From: ZLKRG08 sp046094385
GTDB taxonomy: Bacteria > Actinomycetota > Actinomycetes > Nanopelagicales > Nanopelagicaceae
DNA length: 22,956 bases
Assembly: GCA_046094385.1 (NCBI GenBank)
Contig: JBJTHJ010000082.1
Coordinates: forward strand, 1-22,956
Reading direction: 5' to 3'
Shown: piece after piece, positions 15,664 through 22,956 of the stretch
Layout of the letters: every line of letters starts with the position of its first letter
How positions within the stretch are numbered: position 1 is the stretch's first letter
Program-made: the position numbers and the translations under genes
Notes under the pieces: model-generated
Seen by the model: only the letters and a program-made list of their open reading frames with translations
What the model was told of the DNA's origin: nothing
Database searches by the model: none

Positions 15664-16219
15664 CCGTTTTGCAAGAACTAAACACTGGAAAGTCACATTC
15701 CTAGTTGCTTGGCTTATCTGGTTGGCTGATTTCTTAACAAAGAAATGGGCGTTGGAATATTTACCAGGTAAAGATATTCAAGTCGTCGGTGAGTGGTTGC
15801 AGTTACAACTCTCTTTCAACACCGGTGCGGCTTTTGGATTAGGCGCCAATGGTGGGGGCATCTTGCTCTCGATCTTCGCCATTAGCGCATCCTGTATGGT
15901 GGTTTATTACGCTCCATTTTTGACCAGTAAAGCTTGGGCAATCGCCTTTGCCATGGTTTTAGGTGGAGCCATTGGCAATGTCACAGATCGTGCTTTCAAT
16001 TTCCCTGGTTTCTTTCGTGGCCCGGTAACCGATTGGATCAAACTTCCGAATTGGCCAAACTTCAATTTAGCCGACAGTTTCATCGTGATTGCTGCGGTAT
16101 TGGCATTTATATTGACCGCTAAGAATATTAATCCAATAGAGCGCAATCAGATTAACAATCAGATTAACGATCAGATTAGTAAGGATGCAGAAGGTCCAGA
16201 CCGAGAGGGTTTAGCCTAA
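15659..16219 (+). CDS. lspA: Lipoprotein signal peptidase LspA (start codon unresolved)
   Basis: LspA is the membrane aspartyl protease that removes signal peptides from prolipoproteins. The protein shows ADFLTKKW at the end of helix 1, FNTGAAFGLGANGG, GNVTDR and NLADSF; the two catalytic aspartates are D110 and D139 in the numbering from 15659. The first ATG/GTG/TTG in frame is TTG 15722, but starting there deletes the first membrane helix. The frame is open upstream, and from 15659 it reads VSRFARTKHWKVTFLVAWL, exactly the basic-then-hydrophobic N-terminus LspA needs. AAGGA (15646-15650) sits eight bases before GTT 15659, which overlaps the previous TAG by one base. A GTT start, or a base error there, is therefore likely. 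The Asn/Gln-rich C-terminal tail is encoded by a 12-bp repeat. Confidence 0.85.
   Translation, partial: VSRFARTKHWKVTFLVAWLIWLADFLTKKWALEYLPGKDIQVVGEWLQLQLSFNTGAAFGLGANGGGILLSIFAISASCMVVYYAPFLTSKAWAIAFAMVLGGAIGNVTDRAFNFPGFFRGPVTDWIKLPNWPNFNLADSFIVIAAVLAFILTAKNINPIERNQINNQINDQISKDAEGPDREGLA
16145..16180 (+). repeat. 12-bp tandem repeat near the 3' end of lspA
   Basis: Units aatcagattaac (16145-16156), aatcagattaac (16157-16168) and gatcagattagt (16169-16180) are in frame and encode N-Q-I-N, N-Q-I-N, D-Q-I-S in the cytoplasmic tail of LspA. They share 8 of 12 bases with the ftsQ repeat unit. Confidence 0.88.
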
Positions 16220-17154
16220 TGGCTCGCGAAGAGGTCAAGCTGTTAATCCCAGAAGAGCTAGATGGGGAGCGGGTAGATAGCGCGCTCTCGACTCTTCTTG
16301 GAATTTCAAGAAGTGCGATAGTAAAACTACTTGAATCGGATGAAGTTAATTTAGGTCACCGGTTGCTTACAAAATCAGATCGAGTTGAAAGCGGAAGCAC
16401 GATCACGGTCTTATTGCCTGATAATGAAGCGGGTGTTGCGATTCCACCGACTCCATTAGATATGGAGATTGTGTATCAAGATACCGATTTGGTGATTGTT
16501 AATAAGCCTGTCGGTTGCGCTGCGCATCCAAGCCCTGGTTGGAGTGGTCCAACCGTGGTCGGTGCATTGATTGCATCCGGGATCTCGATTACCTCAAGTG
16601 GGCCAGCGGAACGCCAAGGAATCGTCCAGCGTTTAGATGTCGGCACTAGTGGTTTGATGATGGTGGCAAAAACCGAGAGCGCTTATTTAAGGTTGAAAGA
16701 TATGTTTAGAAATCGCGAGATAAAGAAGATCTATCACGCGCTAGCACAGGGACATGTTGAGCCAGCCATAGGCACCATAGATGCTCCAATCGATCGCCAT
16801 CCCAAAGAGGATTACAAAATGGCTGTGGTAATAGATGGAAAACCCAGCATCACTCATTACGAAGTCATCGAGTATTACCGTGCGGTCACACTACTTAAGT
16901 TAGAACTCGAAACTGGACGCACTCATCAAATTAGAGTGCATATGTCAGCAATCCGACATCCCCTAGTAGGCGATCTGACTTACGGAGCTGATCCAAATTT
17001 GGCTGCGCAAATTGGGGTAGCTCGGCCGTGGCTACATGCCCAAGCCCTCGAATTCACCCATCCGCTTTCGGGGCTGCCAATCAACGTAACCGCAAATTAC
17101 CCGCATGACCTAAGCGACTCCCTGGCCAAACTTAGCGATGCAGTGATTCCTTGA
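16219..17154 (+). CDS. RluA-family 23S rRNA pseudouridine synthase (RluD-like)
   Basis: RluA-family enzymes turn specific uridines of 23S rRNA (or tRNA) into pseudouridine. The 311-aa protein has an N-terminal S4 RNA-binding domain (about residues 12-70, ELDGERVDSALSTLLGISRS) and the catalytic domain with QRLDVGTSGLMMVAKTE, where D140 is the catalytic aspartate, and LETGRTHQIRVHMSAIRHP. The Q before RLD stands where many homologues have H; I do not think this affects catalysis. The S4 domain and length resemble RluD, but the target uridine cannot be fixed from sequence, so no symbol is given. The ATG overlaps the lspA stop by one base (TAATG), giving the usual lspA-rlu pair. Confidence 0.93.
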   Translation: MAREEVKLLIPEELDGERVDSALSTLLGISRSAIVKLLESDEVNLGHRLLTKSDRVESGSTITVLLPDNEAGVAIPPTPLDMEIVYQDTDLVIVNKPVGCAAHPSPGWSGPTVVGALIASGISITSSGPAERQGIVQRLDVGTSGLMMVAKTESAYLRLKDMFRNREIKKIYHALAQGHVEPAIGTIDAPIDRHPKEDYKMAVVIDGKPSITHYEVIEYYRAVTLLKLELETGRTHQIRVHMSAIRHPLVGDLTYGADPNLAAQIGVARPWLHAQALEFTHPLSGLPINVTANYPHDLSDSLAKLSDAVIP

Positions 17155-17196
17155 GGGCTTCGATGGCAATTCGCAGAATTACCTGGGATTAAGGAC

Positions 17197-17202
17197 TAAT
17201 CT
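17197..17202 (+). promoter_or_regulatory. Candidate -10 element for a leaderless dnaE transcript
   Basis: TAATCT ends eight bases before the dnaE GTG (17211) in the 56-bp gap after the pseudouridine synthase gene. No ribosome binding site and no clear -35 are present, so this is a weak call supported mainly by the same spacing at other genes here. Confidence 0.35.
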
Positions 17203-17210
17203 CCAGCCTC

Positions 17211-20200
17211 GTGTCGGCAAATTCTTCTGGAGCAGCAAACAAGATAGCTCAAGATTCTTTTGCCCATCTGCATGTACATACCGAATACTCAATGTTAGAT
17301 GGCGCGGCCCGCATTGCTGATTTAGTTAAAGAAGTTGCAGGACAGGGTATGCCGGCTATTGCAATGACCGACCATGGAAACCTATTTGGCGCTTTTGATT
17401 TTTACAAGCAAGCAAAGAGCGCTGGAGTCAAACCAATTATCGGCTTAGAGGCTTATGTAGCGCCAGAGACCAGATTTGATAAACGTCGTGTGCAGTGGGC
17501 AGAAGGCGGCGATGACGATGTATCTGGTGGCGGTGCATACACCCATATGACGCTCCTTGCAGAGAACAATCAGGGGCTTGGCAATCTATATAGGTTAGCT
17601 TCGCTATCTTCTCTCGAAGGCTTCTATTACAAACCTAGAGTTGATCGCGAATTGCTTAGCAAATATGGCAAAGGAATTATCGCTACCACTGGATGTGCAG
17701 CTGGCGAGATCCAAACAAGATTGCGAATGGGAAATTACAAGGAGGCGATTAAAGCTGCTGGAGAGTTTAGGGATATCTTTGGAAAAGATAATTTCTATGT
17801 CGAGATCATGGATCATCAAATCGACATTGAAACCCGAGTCAAAGCCGATCTACTGAAGTTAGCTAAAGAGCTACAAATTCCATTACTTGCAACCAACGAT
17901 TTGCACTACACCTATAAAGATGATGCTCAAGCGCATGAAGTTTTGCTTTGCGTCCAATCTGCGTCAACTATCGCCGATCCCAAGCGATTTCGATTTCAAG
18001 GCGATCAGTACTATCTAAAAAGCGCAGCCGAGATGCGCGAGCTCTTCAAAGATCTCCCCGAAGCTTGCGATAACACTTTGGTGGTAGCAGAGCGCGTTAA
18101 TGTGACCATGCGTGAAGGTGAGAATCTGCTCCCTAAGTTTCCAGTACCGGTCGGTGAGAGTGAAGATTCTTGGTTAGTTAAAGAGGCCGAAGCGGGACTT
18201 TCAAGGATATTTAACGGGGAAGTTCCACTTCAATATCAAGAGCGGTTGCGCTTTGAATTAGATGTCATGCAGAAGATGGGTTTTCCTGGTTACTTCCTAG
18301 TGGTTGCCGATTTGGTGGGTTATGCAAAACGAAGCGGAATTCGAGTTGGACCAGGGCGTGGATCGGCCGCAGGTTCTCTAGTTGCATATGCCTTAGGAAT
18401 TACGGGATTAGATCCGATCGAACATGGTTTACTCTTCGAGCGATTTTTAAATCCGGAACGTATCTCGATGCCAGATATTGATTTAGATTTCGATGAGCGC
18501 CGACGTGGTGAAATGATCAAATATGCCACTGAGAAATATGGTGAAGATCGAGTTGCTCAGATTATTACTTACGGAACCATCAAGTCGAAGCAATCAATCA
18601 AAGATTCCACACGGGTACTTGGTTACCCATATGCCATCGGCGAGAAATTAACCAAAGCGTTGCCACCTGCAATTATGGGTAAAGATATCTCTCTTGCCGG
18701 TGTTTTCGATCCAAGAGATCCTAGATACGGAGAGGCCAGTGAATTTAGATCTCTCTACGAATCCGATCCAGAACTTAAGAAAGTAGTTGATACCGCCAGA
18801 GGTTTAGAGGGGTTGAAACGTCAGTGGGGAGTTCATGCTGCAGGTGTGATTCTCTCGCGGGAGCCACTTCTGGATGTGATTCCAATCCATCGCCGAGAGA
18901 ATGATGGAGCAATCATCACTCAATTCGATATGGGTGCATGTGAAGCCACTGGTCTACTCAAAATGGATTTCCTTGGTCTTCGAAATCTTTCAGTACTAGA
19001 TGATGCCTTAGCTAATATCAAAGCAAATCAAGGCGTTCAGGTAGTGCTTGAGGAGCTCACACTCGATGATAAGAAAACCTACGAACTGCTCTCACGCGGT
19101 GAGACTTTAGGAGTATTTCAATTAGATGGTGGGCCAATGCGCTCCTTACTTAAATCGTTGGCCCCAGATCACTTCGGCGATATCTCTGCAGTGATCGCGC
19201 TCTATCGACCTGGGCCAATGGGTGAGAATGCGCATAACAACTATGCGGATCGAAAAAATAAGCGCAAACCTATTGAACCGATCCACCCAGATTTGGAAGA
19301 ACCACTATCAGAGATTTTGGATGACACCTTTGGTCTGATTGTTTATCAAGAACAAGTTATGGCCATTGCCCAGAAAGTTGCAGGCTTTTCACTTGGCCGT
19401 GCAGATCTTCTACGTAAAGCCATGGGCAAGAAGAATAAAGAGATCCTAGATAAGGAATACATACCTTTTTCAGAGGGCATGAAGACCAATGGATTTAGAG
19501 AATCCGCCATCGAGCGACTTTGGGAGACTTTGATCCCGTTCTCAGATTATGCATTTAATCGTGCTCATTCCGCTGGATACGGATTGGTCTCTTATTGGAC
19601 CGCATACTTAAAGGCGAACTATCCAACGGAATACATGGCAGCTCTACTTACCTCAGTTCGTGATGACAAAGACAAATCTGCGCTCTATCTATCTGAATGC
19701 CGTCGCATGGATATAAAAGTTTTACCACCGGATGTAAACGAATCTAACGTCGAATATACCCCGCGAGGAGCGGATATTCGTTTTGGATTAGCAGCGATTC
19801 GAAATGTTGGCGAAGGGGTAGTCAACTTGATTAAACAGGCTCGAGATAGCAGAGGGCGTTTTACCTCCTTTGGTGATTTCTTGGCAAAGGTGGATGGCTC
19901 TGTCTGTAATAAGAAGACCATCGAGTCGTTGATCAAGGCAGGTGCATTCGATTCTCTAAGCGCAACTAGAAAAGGATTGATGGCAGTGCATTTGATGGCA
20001 ATAGATTCGGTGGCGGAATCCAAACGCGCTGAAGCTATTGGCCAATTCGATCTCTTTGGTAGCCATACCGAATCTGGCATTGCAACCGTGGAATTGGATA
20101 TCCCAACAGAAGAATGGGATAAAGCCACTTTGCTTAATTATGAAAGAGAGATGTTAGGTCTTTACGTTTCAGATCATCCGCTACTTGGCGTCGAGGGAGT

Positions 20201-20744
20201 CTTGCGATCCAATTCGGATATCAGTATCTCAGAGTTGGCCGATGAGGAAAATGGCGTTGATCGCATAGTTACAATTGCAGGGTTGATAACTGCAGTGCAA
20301 CGTAAAGTCTCGCGCCAAGGAGCTTCTTGGGCCATTGTGACAATTGAAGATCTCGAAGGTGCGATTGATGTCATGTTCTTTTCAAATACCTACAATCAAT
20401 ATGCGATGGGTTTGGTCGAAGATAGAGTGGTAAAGGTCAGAGGTAGGGTTGATTGGCGAGAGGAACAATTGCGATTTACCGCCATTGAGATGAGTCCAAT
20501 TGATCTGACTTCCGGTCCGGTTGGTCCATTCACTTTGACAGTTAGCTCAAATCAATTAACTCCGCCAGTTATTGAGAGAATCAAAGAGACTTTAAGAACT
20601 CATCCTGGTAAACGTGAGGTTCAATTGATTGTGAGCGATCAAGGCAAAACCACCACCCATAAATTGGGTTTCCAAGTCACTGCTTCACCCAGTTTGCATG
20701 CTGATTTAAAGGCGATTCTTGGACCGGATTGTGTGCGAAATTAA
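17211..20744 (+). CDS. dnaE: DNA polymerase III alpha subunit DnaE (DnaE1)
   Basis: DnaE is the catalytic subunit of the replicative polymerase. At 1177 aa it matches DnaE1 of Actinobacteria. The N-terminal PHP domain has FAHLHVHTEYSMLDGA (H19, H21, H23), MTDHGNLFG (D54, H55) and NDLHYTYKDD. These are metal-site residues kept in PHP domains that proofread, as shown for mycobacterial DnaE1. The polymerase core has GPGRGSAAGSLVAYALG and PDIDLDFDERR (D422 and D424 as catalytic aspartates, with D586 in KMDFLGLRNL as the third). A helix-hairpin-helix region follows (FLAKVDGSVCNKKTIESLIK), then an OB fold (IVTIAGLITAVQRKVSRQG). GTG 17211 is the first start codon; no ribosome binding site precedes it. 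DnaE2, the mutagenesis paralogue, is less likely given the PHP residues and locus. Confidence 0.97.
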   Translation: MSANSSGAANKIAQDSFAHLHVHTEYSMLDGAARIADLVKEVAGQGMPAIAMTDHGNLFGAFDFYKQAKSAGVKPIIGLEAYVAPETRFDKRRVQWAEGGDDDVSGGGAYTHMTLLAENNQGLGNLYRLASLSSLEGFYYKPRVDRELLSKYGKGIIATTGCAAGEIQTRLRMGNYKEAIKAAGEFRDIFGKDNFYVEIMDHQIDIETRVKADLLKLAKELQIPLLATNDLHYTYKDDAQAHEVLLCVQSASTIADPKRFRFQGDQYYLKSAAEMRELFKDLPEACDNTLVVAERVNVTMREGENLLPKFPVPVGESEDSWLVKEAEAGLSRIFNGEVPLQYQERLRFELDVMQKMGFPGYFLVVADLVGYAKRSGIRVGPGRGSAAGSLVAYALGITGLDPIEHGLLFERFLNPERISMPDIDLDFDERRRGEMIKYATEKYGEDRVAQIITYGTIKSKQSIKDSTRVLGYPYAIGEKLTKALPPAIMGKDISLAGVFDPRDPRYGEASEFRSLYESDPELKKVVDTARGLEGLKRQWGVHAAGVILSREPLLDVIPIHRRENDGAIITQFDMGACEATGLLKMDFLGLRNLSVLDDALANIKANQGVQVVLEELTLDDKKTYELLSRGETLGVFQLDGGPMRSLLKSLAPDHFGDISAVIALYRPGPMGENAHNNYADRKNKRKPIEPIHPDLEEPLSEILDDTFGLIVYQEQVMAIAQKVAGFSLGRADLLRKAMGKKNKEILDKEYIPFSEGMKTNGFRESAIERLWETLIPFSDYAFNRAHSAGYGLVSYWTAYLKANYPTEYMAALLTSVRDDKDKSALYLSECRRMDIKVLPPDVNESNVEYTPRGADIRFGLAAIRNVGEGVVNLIKQARDSRGRFTSFGDFLAKVDGSVCNKKTIESLIKAGAFDSLSATRKGLMAVHLMAIDSVAESKRAEAIGQFDLFGSHTESGIATVELDIPTEEWDKATLLNYEREMLGLYVSDHPLLGVEGVLRSNSDISISELADEENGVDRIVTIAGLITAVQRKVSRQGASWAIVTIEDLEGAIDVMFFSNTYNQYAMGLVEDRVVKVRGRVDWREEQLRFTAIEMSPIDLTSGPVGPFTLTVSSNQLTPPVIERIKETLRTHPGKREVQLIVSDQGKTTTHKLGFQVTASPSLHADLKAILGPDCVRN

Positions 20745-20772
20745 TCAGTGACCTAAGCAGTTGCCTCTAAAG

Positions 20773-20778
20773 TAGAAT
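20773..20778 (+). promoter_or_regulatory. Candidate -10 element for a leaderless hisD transcript
   Basis: TAGAAT lies three bases before the first GTG (20782) and six before the second (20785) of hisD. The second spacing fits transcription starting on the GTG. GTGACC (20748-20753) is a possible -35 at 19 bp. There is no ribosome binding site. Confidence 0.5.
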
Positions 20779-20781
20779 TAG

Positions 20782-22092
20782 GTGGTGATTCGCAGGGTAG
20801 ATATTCGTGGCAAACGATTAACAAAGGCAGAGATCAATCGCCTTATCCCGCGTGCCAAATTAGATATAGCTACAGCGATGCAGGCAGTTATGCCGATACT
20901 TGAACAGGTCCAGATTGGTACTGAGAGTGACTTACTTGCTCTGTCCAAGAAATTTGATGGCATTGCTCCCGTCAAGGTTCGAGTGCCGCATGAAAAGTTA
21001 CAGAGCGCACTGGCGCAACTGGACCCAAAGGTTCGAATCGCACTAGAAACTGCTGCAGAGAGAGTTAGAAAAGTGCATGCAGATCAAATTCGTAGCGAAA
21101 AAGTCACCGAAGTCGAAAGTGGCGCAACGGTAACTGAGCGGTGGATTCCGGTAGATCGCGTAGGGCTCTATGTTCCAGGTGGCCGTGCGGTCTATCCCTC
21201 GAGTGTGCTTATGAATGTAATTCCAGCACAAATCGCAAAAGTTCCATCAATTGCAGTCGCTTCTCCGCCACAAATTGATAATGAAGGTTGGCCAAATCAA
21301 ACCATTTTGGCTACCTGCGCCTTGCTTGGAATAGATGAGGTTTATTCAATTGGAGGTGCGCAAGCCATCGCGCTCTTTGCATATGGGATGGCTGGTATCT
21401 GCCAGAAGGTCGACCTGGTAACGGGACCTGGAAACATATATGTAGCTGCAGCCAAGCGTGCACTTCGTGGTGAGATCGGGATTGACTCTGAAGCCGGACC
21501 TACAGAGATCGCAATTCTTGCCGATGAGAGCGCCGTTGCTGCCGATGTCGCTACCGATCTGATCAGCCAGGCTGAACATGATGTGATTGCTGCTGCAGTT
21601 TTAGTGACAGACTCTGAAAGTCTCGCTAATTCAGTGCAATTGGAAGTTGAAAAGAGAGTTACTAAAACCAAGCACTCCGAGCGGATTGCCACTGCGTTAT
21701 CCAGTCAACAATCTGCGATGGTTTTGGTGGATGACATGGAACAAGGTTTAGAGGTTGTAAATGCTTATGCTGCTGAACACCTTGAGATTCAAACTCGCGA
21801 TGCCAATGTGGTTGCAGCCAAAATTCGCAATGCTGGAGCGGTTTTTATAGGTAGATACACACCGGTTTCCCTAGGTGACTATGCGGCGGGTTCTAATCAC
21901 GTTTTACCAACTGGTGGTTGTGCTTGCCACTCATCGGGTTTATCTGTGCAAAGTTTCTTGCGCGGATTGCACTTTGTTCAGTACGACAAATCAAGTTTCG
22001 ATGCCATCGCACAGACTGTGATCACTCTTGCCAACGCCGAGGACCTTCCAGCACATGGAGAGGCAATTAAGGTGAGGCTGCACGATGAGTAA
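20782..22092 (+). CDS. hisD: Histidinol dehydrogenase HisD
   Basis: HisD catalyses the last two steps of histidine synthesis, oxidising L-histidinol to L-histidine with two NAD+. At 436 aa it is the standard length. Motifs seen: PGGRAVYPSSVLMN, GGAQAIALFAYG, VTGPGNIYVAAAKR, EAGPTEIAILAD, SQAEHDVIA (Q263 and H266 as zinc/substrate residues) and LGDYAAGSNHVLPTGG. Two adjacent GTG codons (20782 and 20785) could start it; the upstream TAGAAT box favours the second. The stop overlaps hisC by eight bases (22085-22092), so hisD and hisC form an operon that probably continues with other his genes past the right edge. It lies 37 bp after dnaE and probably has its own promoter. Confidence 0.97.
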   Translation: MVIRRVDIRGKRLTKAEINRLIPRAKLDIATAMQAVMPILEQVQIGTESDLLALSKKFDGIAPVKVRVPHEKLQSALAQLDPKVRIALETAAERVRKVHADQIRSEKVTEVESGATVTERWIPVDRVGLYVPGGRAVYPSSVLMNVIPAQIAKVPSIAVASPPQIDNEGWPNQTILATCALLGIDEVYSIGGAQAIALFAYGMAGICQKVDLVTGPGNIYVAAAKRALRGEIGIDSEAGPTEIAILADESAVAADVATDLISQAEHDVIAAAVLVTDSESLANSVQLEVEKRVTKTKHSERIATALSSQQSAMVLVDDMEQGLEVVNAYAAEHLEIQTRDANVVAAKIRNAGAVFIGRYTPVSLGDYAAGSNHVLPTGGCACHSSGLSVQSFLRGLHFVQYDKSSFDAIAQTVITLANAEDLPAHGEAIKVRLHDE

Positions 22093-22956
22093 TTGGCCAG
22101 ATTGGCTGCCGCTTAAAGAACAGCTTAAGCCGCTAACGCCTTATGGCGCTCCCCAAGTCTCTGCAGCAGCGCGTTTGAATACCAACGAGAACCCATATGG
22201 TCCATCTGCGGAGCTAGCTTCGGCGATTGCCAAGCGAATCGGAGAGGTAGCGCAAACTTTAAATCGCTATCCAGATAGAAATGCCATCGCGCTTCGAGGA
22301 AAGCTAGCCGATTACTTGCATGCACAAACTGGAAGAGAATTGGTCATAGATAATATTTGGGCTGCAAATGGCAGCAATGAGATTCTTCAATCAATTTTCT
22401 TGGCCTTTGGAAGTCGAAACGCATTGGGATTCTTGCCTTCATATTCCATGCATCAATTGATTAGTAACGTGGCAAATGTGCAATGGATCTCTGGTTCAAG
22501 GGCTTCCGATTTCTCATTAGATATCGAGGAGTCATTAAAGTTAATCGCAGTGCATAGACCAGCGCTCACTTTCATAACCACTCCCAATAACCCAACTGGG
22601 CAAGCGGTTTCGATTTCTGACATTGAGAAATTGGCGGCAGCGACGAGGGGTATAAGTGGACTTTTGATAGTTGATGAGGCCTACGCAGAATTTTCAAAGC
22701 AGAGTTCGGCAATTACTTTGATTGATGCTTATCCGAATGTTCTCGTAAGTAGAACTATGTCTAAAGCATTTGCATTTGCTGGCGCAAGACTTGGTTACTT
22801 GGCTGCCGATAAGACCGTAATTGCAGCCTTGCAATTAGTGAGACTTCCATATCACTTATCGGCAATCACCCAAGCGGCTGCTGAGGTAGCTCTAGATTTT
22901 CGAACCCAGCTTCAAGGCGAGATTGAGAATTTGATTGCTGCACGTAAATTCTTAAG
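22085..22956 (+). CDS. hisC: Histidinol-phosphate aminotransferase HisC (5' part, runs off the window)
   Basis: HisC transfers the amino group from glutamate to imidazole acetol phosphate in histidine synthesis and is a class II (HisC-type) PLP aminotransferase. The visible ~290 residues begin MSNWPDWLPLKEQLKPLTPY and include RLNTNENPYGPS, TPNNPTGQ (cofactor-site Asn), DEAYAEF (Asp pairing with the PLP ring) and SRTMSKAFAFAGARLGYL, where K227 is the PLP lysine. About 70 residues of the C-terminal domain are missing beyond 22956. The ATG lies inside the last codons of hisD (eight-base overlap), showing tight coupling. Some HisC proteins also act on aromatic substrates; the his context supports the histidine role. 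Confidence 0.95.
   Translation, partial: MSNWPDWLPLKEQLKPLTPYGAPQVSAAARLNTNENPYGPSAELASAIAKRIGEVAQTLNRYPDRNAIALRGKLADYLHAQTGRELVIDNIWAANGSNEILQSIFLAFGSRNALGFLPSYSMHQLISNVANVQWISGSRASDFSLDIEESLKLIAVHRPALTFITTPNNPTGQAVSISDIEKLAAATRGISGLLIVDEAYAEFSKQSSAITLIDAYPNVLVSRTMSKAFAFAGARLGYLAADKTVIAALQLVRLPYHLSAITQAAAEVALDFRTQLQGEIENLIAARKFL

Noticed and set aside
15722..16219. lspA starting at TTG 15722
   Set aside because: This start removes the first membrane helix, although the upstream frame encodes one; kept only as a fallback.
19685..20128. Minus-strand open frame of 147 codons inside dnaE
   Set aside because: Shadow of the conserved dnaE frame; composition is Ser/Ala-rich antisense sequence with no motif.
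1..22956. Mobile elements, CRISPR arrays, tRNA or rRNA genes, defence or toxin systems
   Set aside because: None could be supported; every long frame is a core gene in conserved order, and the gaps are too short to hide one.

Overview
The window is a densely packed stretch of core chromosome from an actinobacterium with fairly low GC (mid-40s % judged by eye). Several features point that way: the gene order murE-murF-mraY-murD-ftsW-murG-murC-ftsQ-ftsZ-pgeF-yggS-sepF-yggT with no ftsA, the FtsZ C-terminal tail ending DVPDFMK, an IleS with the HHIE signature, and a DksA/TraR-type protein carrying a Lys/Ala/Pro-rich tail beside lspA. The modest GC, near-absent intergenic space and many overlapping stop/start codons fit a streamlined freshwater lineage such as Nanopelagicales (acI). 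That placement is inference, not something proven here.

Layout: positions 38-8275 (+) hold the 3' end of murE followed by murF, mraY, murD, ftsW, murG, murC and ftsQ. They are joined by 1-4 nt overlaps or very short gaps, so this is one peptidoglycan-precursor and divisome operon. The largest gap in the window (8276-8461, 186 bp) holds three perfect 11-bp tandem repeats and the probable ftsZ promoter and ribosome binding site. Positions 8462-11646 (+) hold ftsZ, pgeF, yggS, sepF and yggT. ileS (11660-14770) lies on the minus strand, convergent with yggT. A 77-bp divergent promoter region separates it from a plus-strand run: the DksA/TraR-like protein, lspA and an RluA-family pseudouridine synthase. 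After these come dnaE (1177 aa), hisD, and a hisC that runs off the right edge.

How the genes work together: MurC, MurD, MurE and MurF build the UDP-MurNAc-pentapeptide. MraY and MurG make lipid I and lipid II, and FtsW polymerises lipid II at the septum. FtsQ, FtsZ and SepF assemble the divisome. PgeF is known as an editor of faulty muropeptide precursors, YggS handles PLP, and YggT is a small membrane protein. The second half is translation, lipoprotein processing, rRNA modification, replication and histidine synthesis.

I found no mobile element, CRISPR array, tRNA or defence system and nothing that looks like a new multi-gene system. The points worth a second look are: an inverted 42-bp copy of murF sequence at the left edge that breaks the murE frame (probably a contig-end chimera); lspA without a canonical start codon where its first membrane helix requires one; the histone-tail/DksA fusion; likely leaderless starts at five genes; short tandem arrays at the 3' ends of ftsW, ftsQ and lspA and before ftsZ; and the absence of divIVA from its usual place after yggT.
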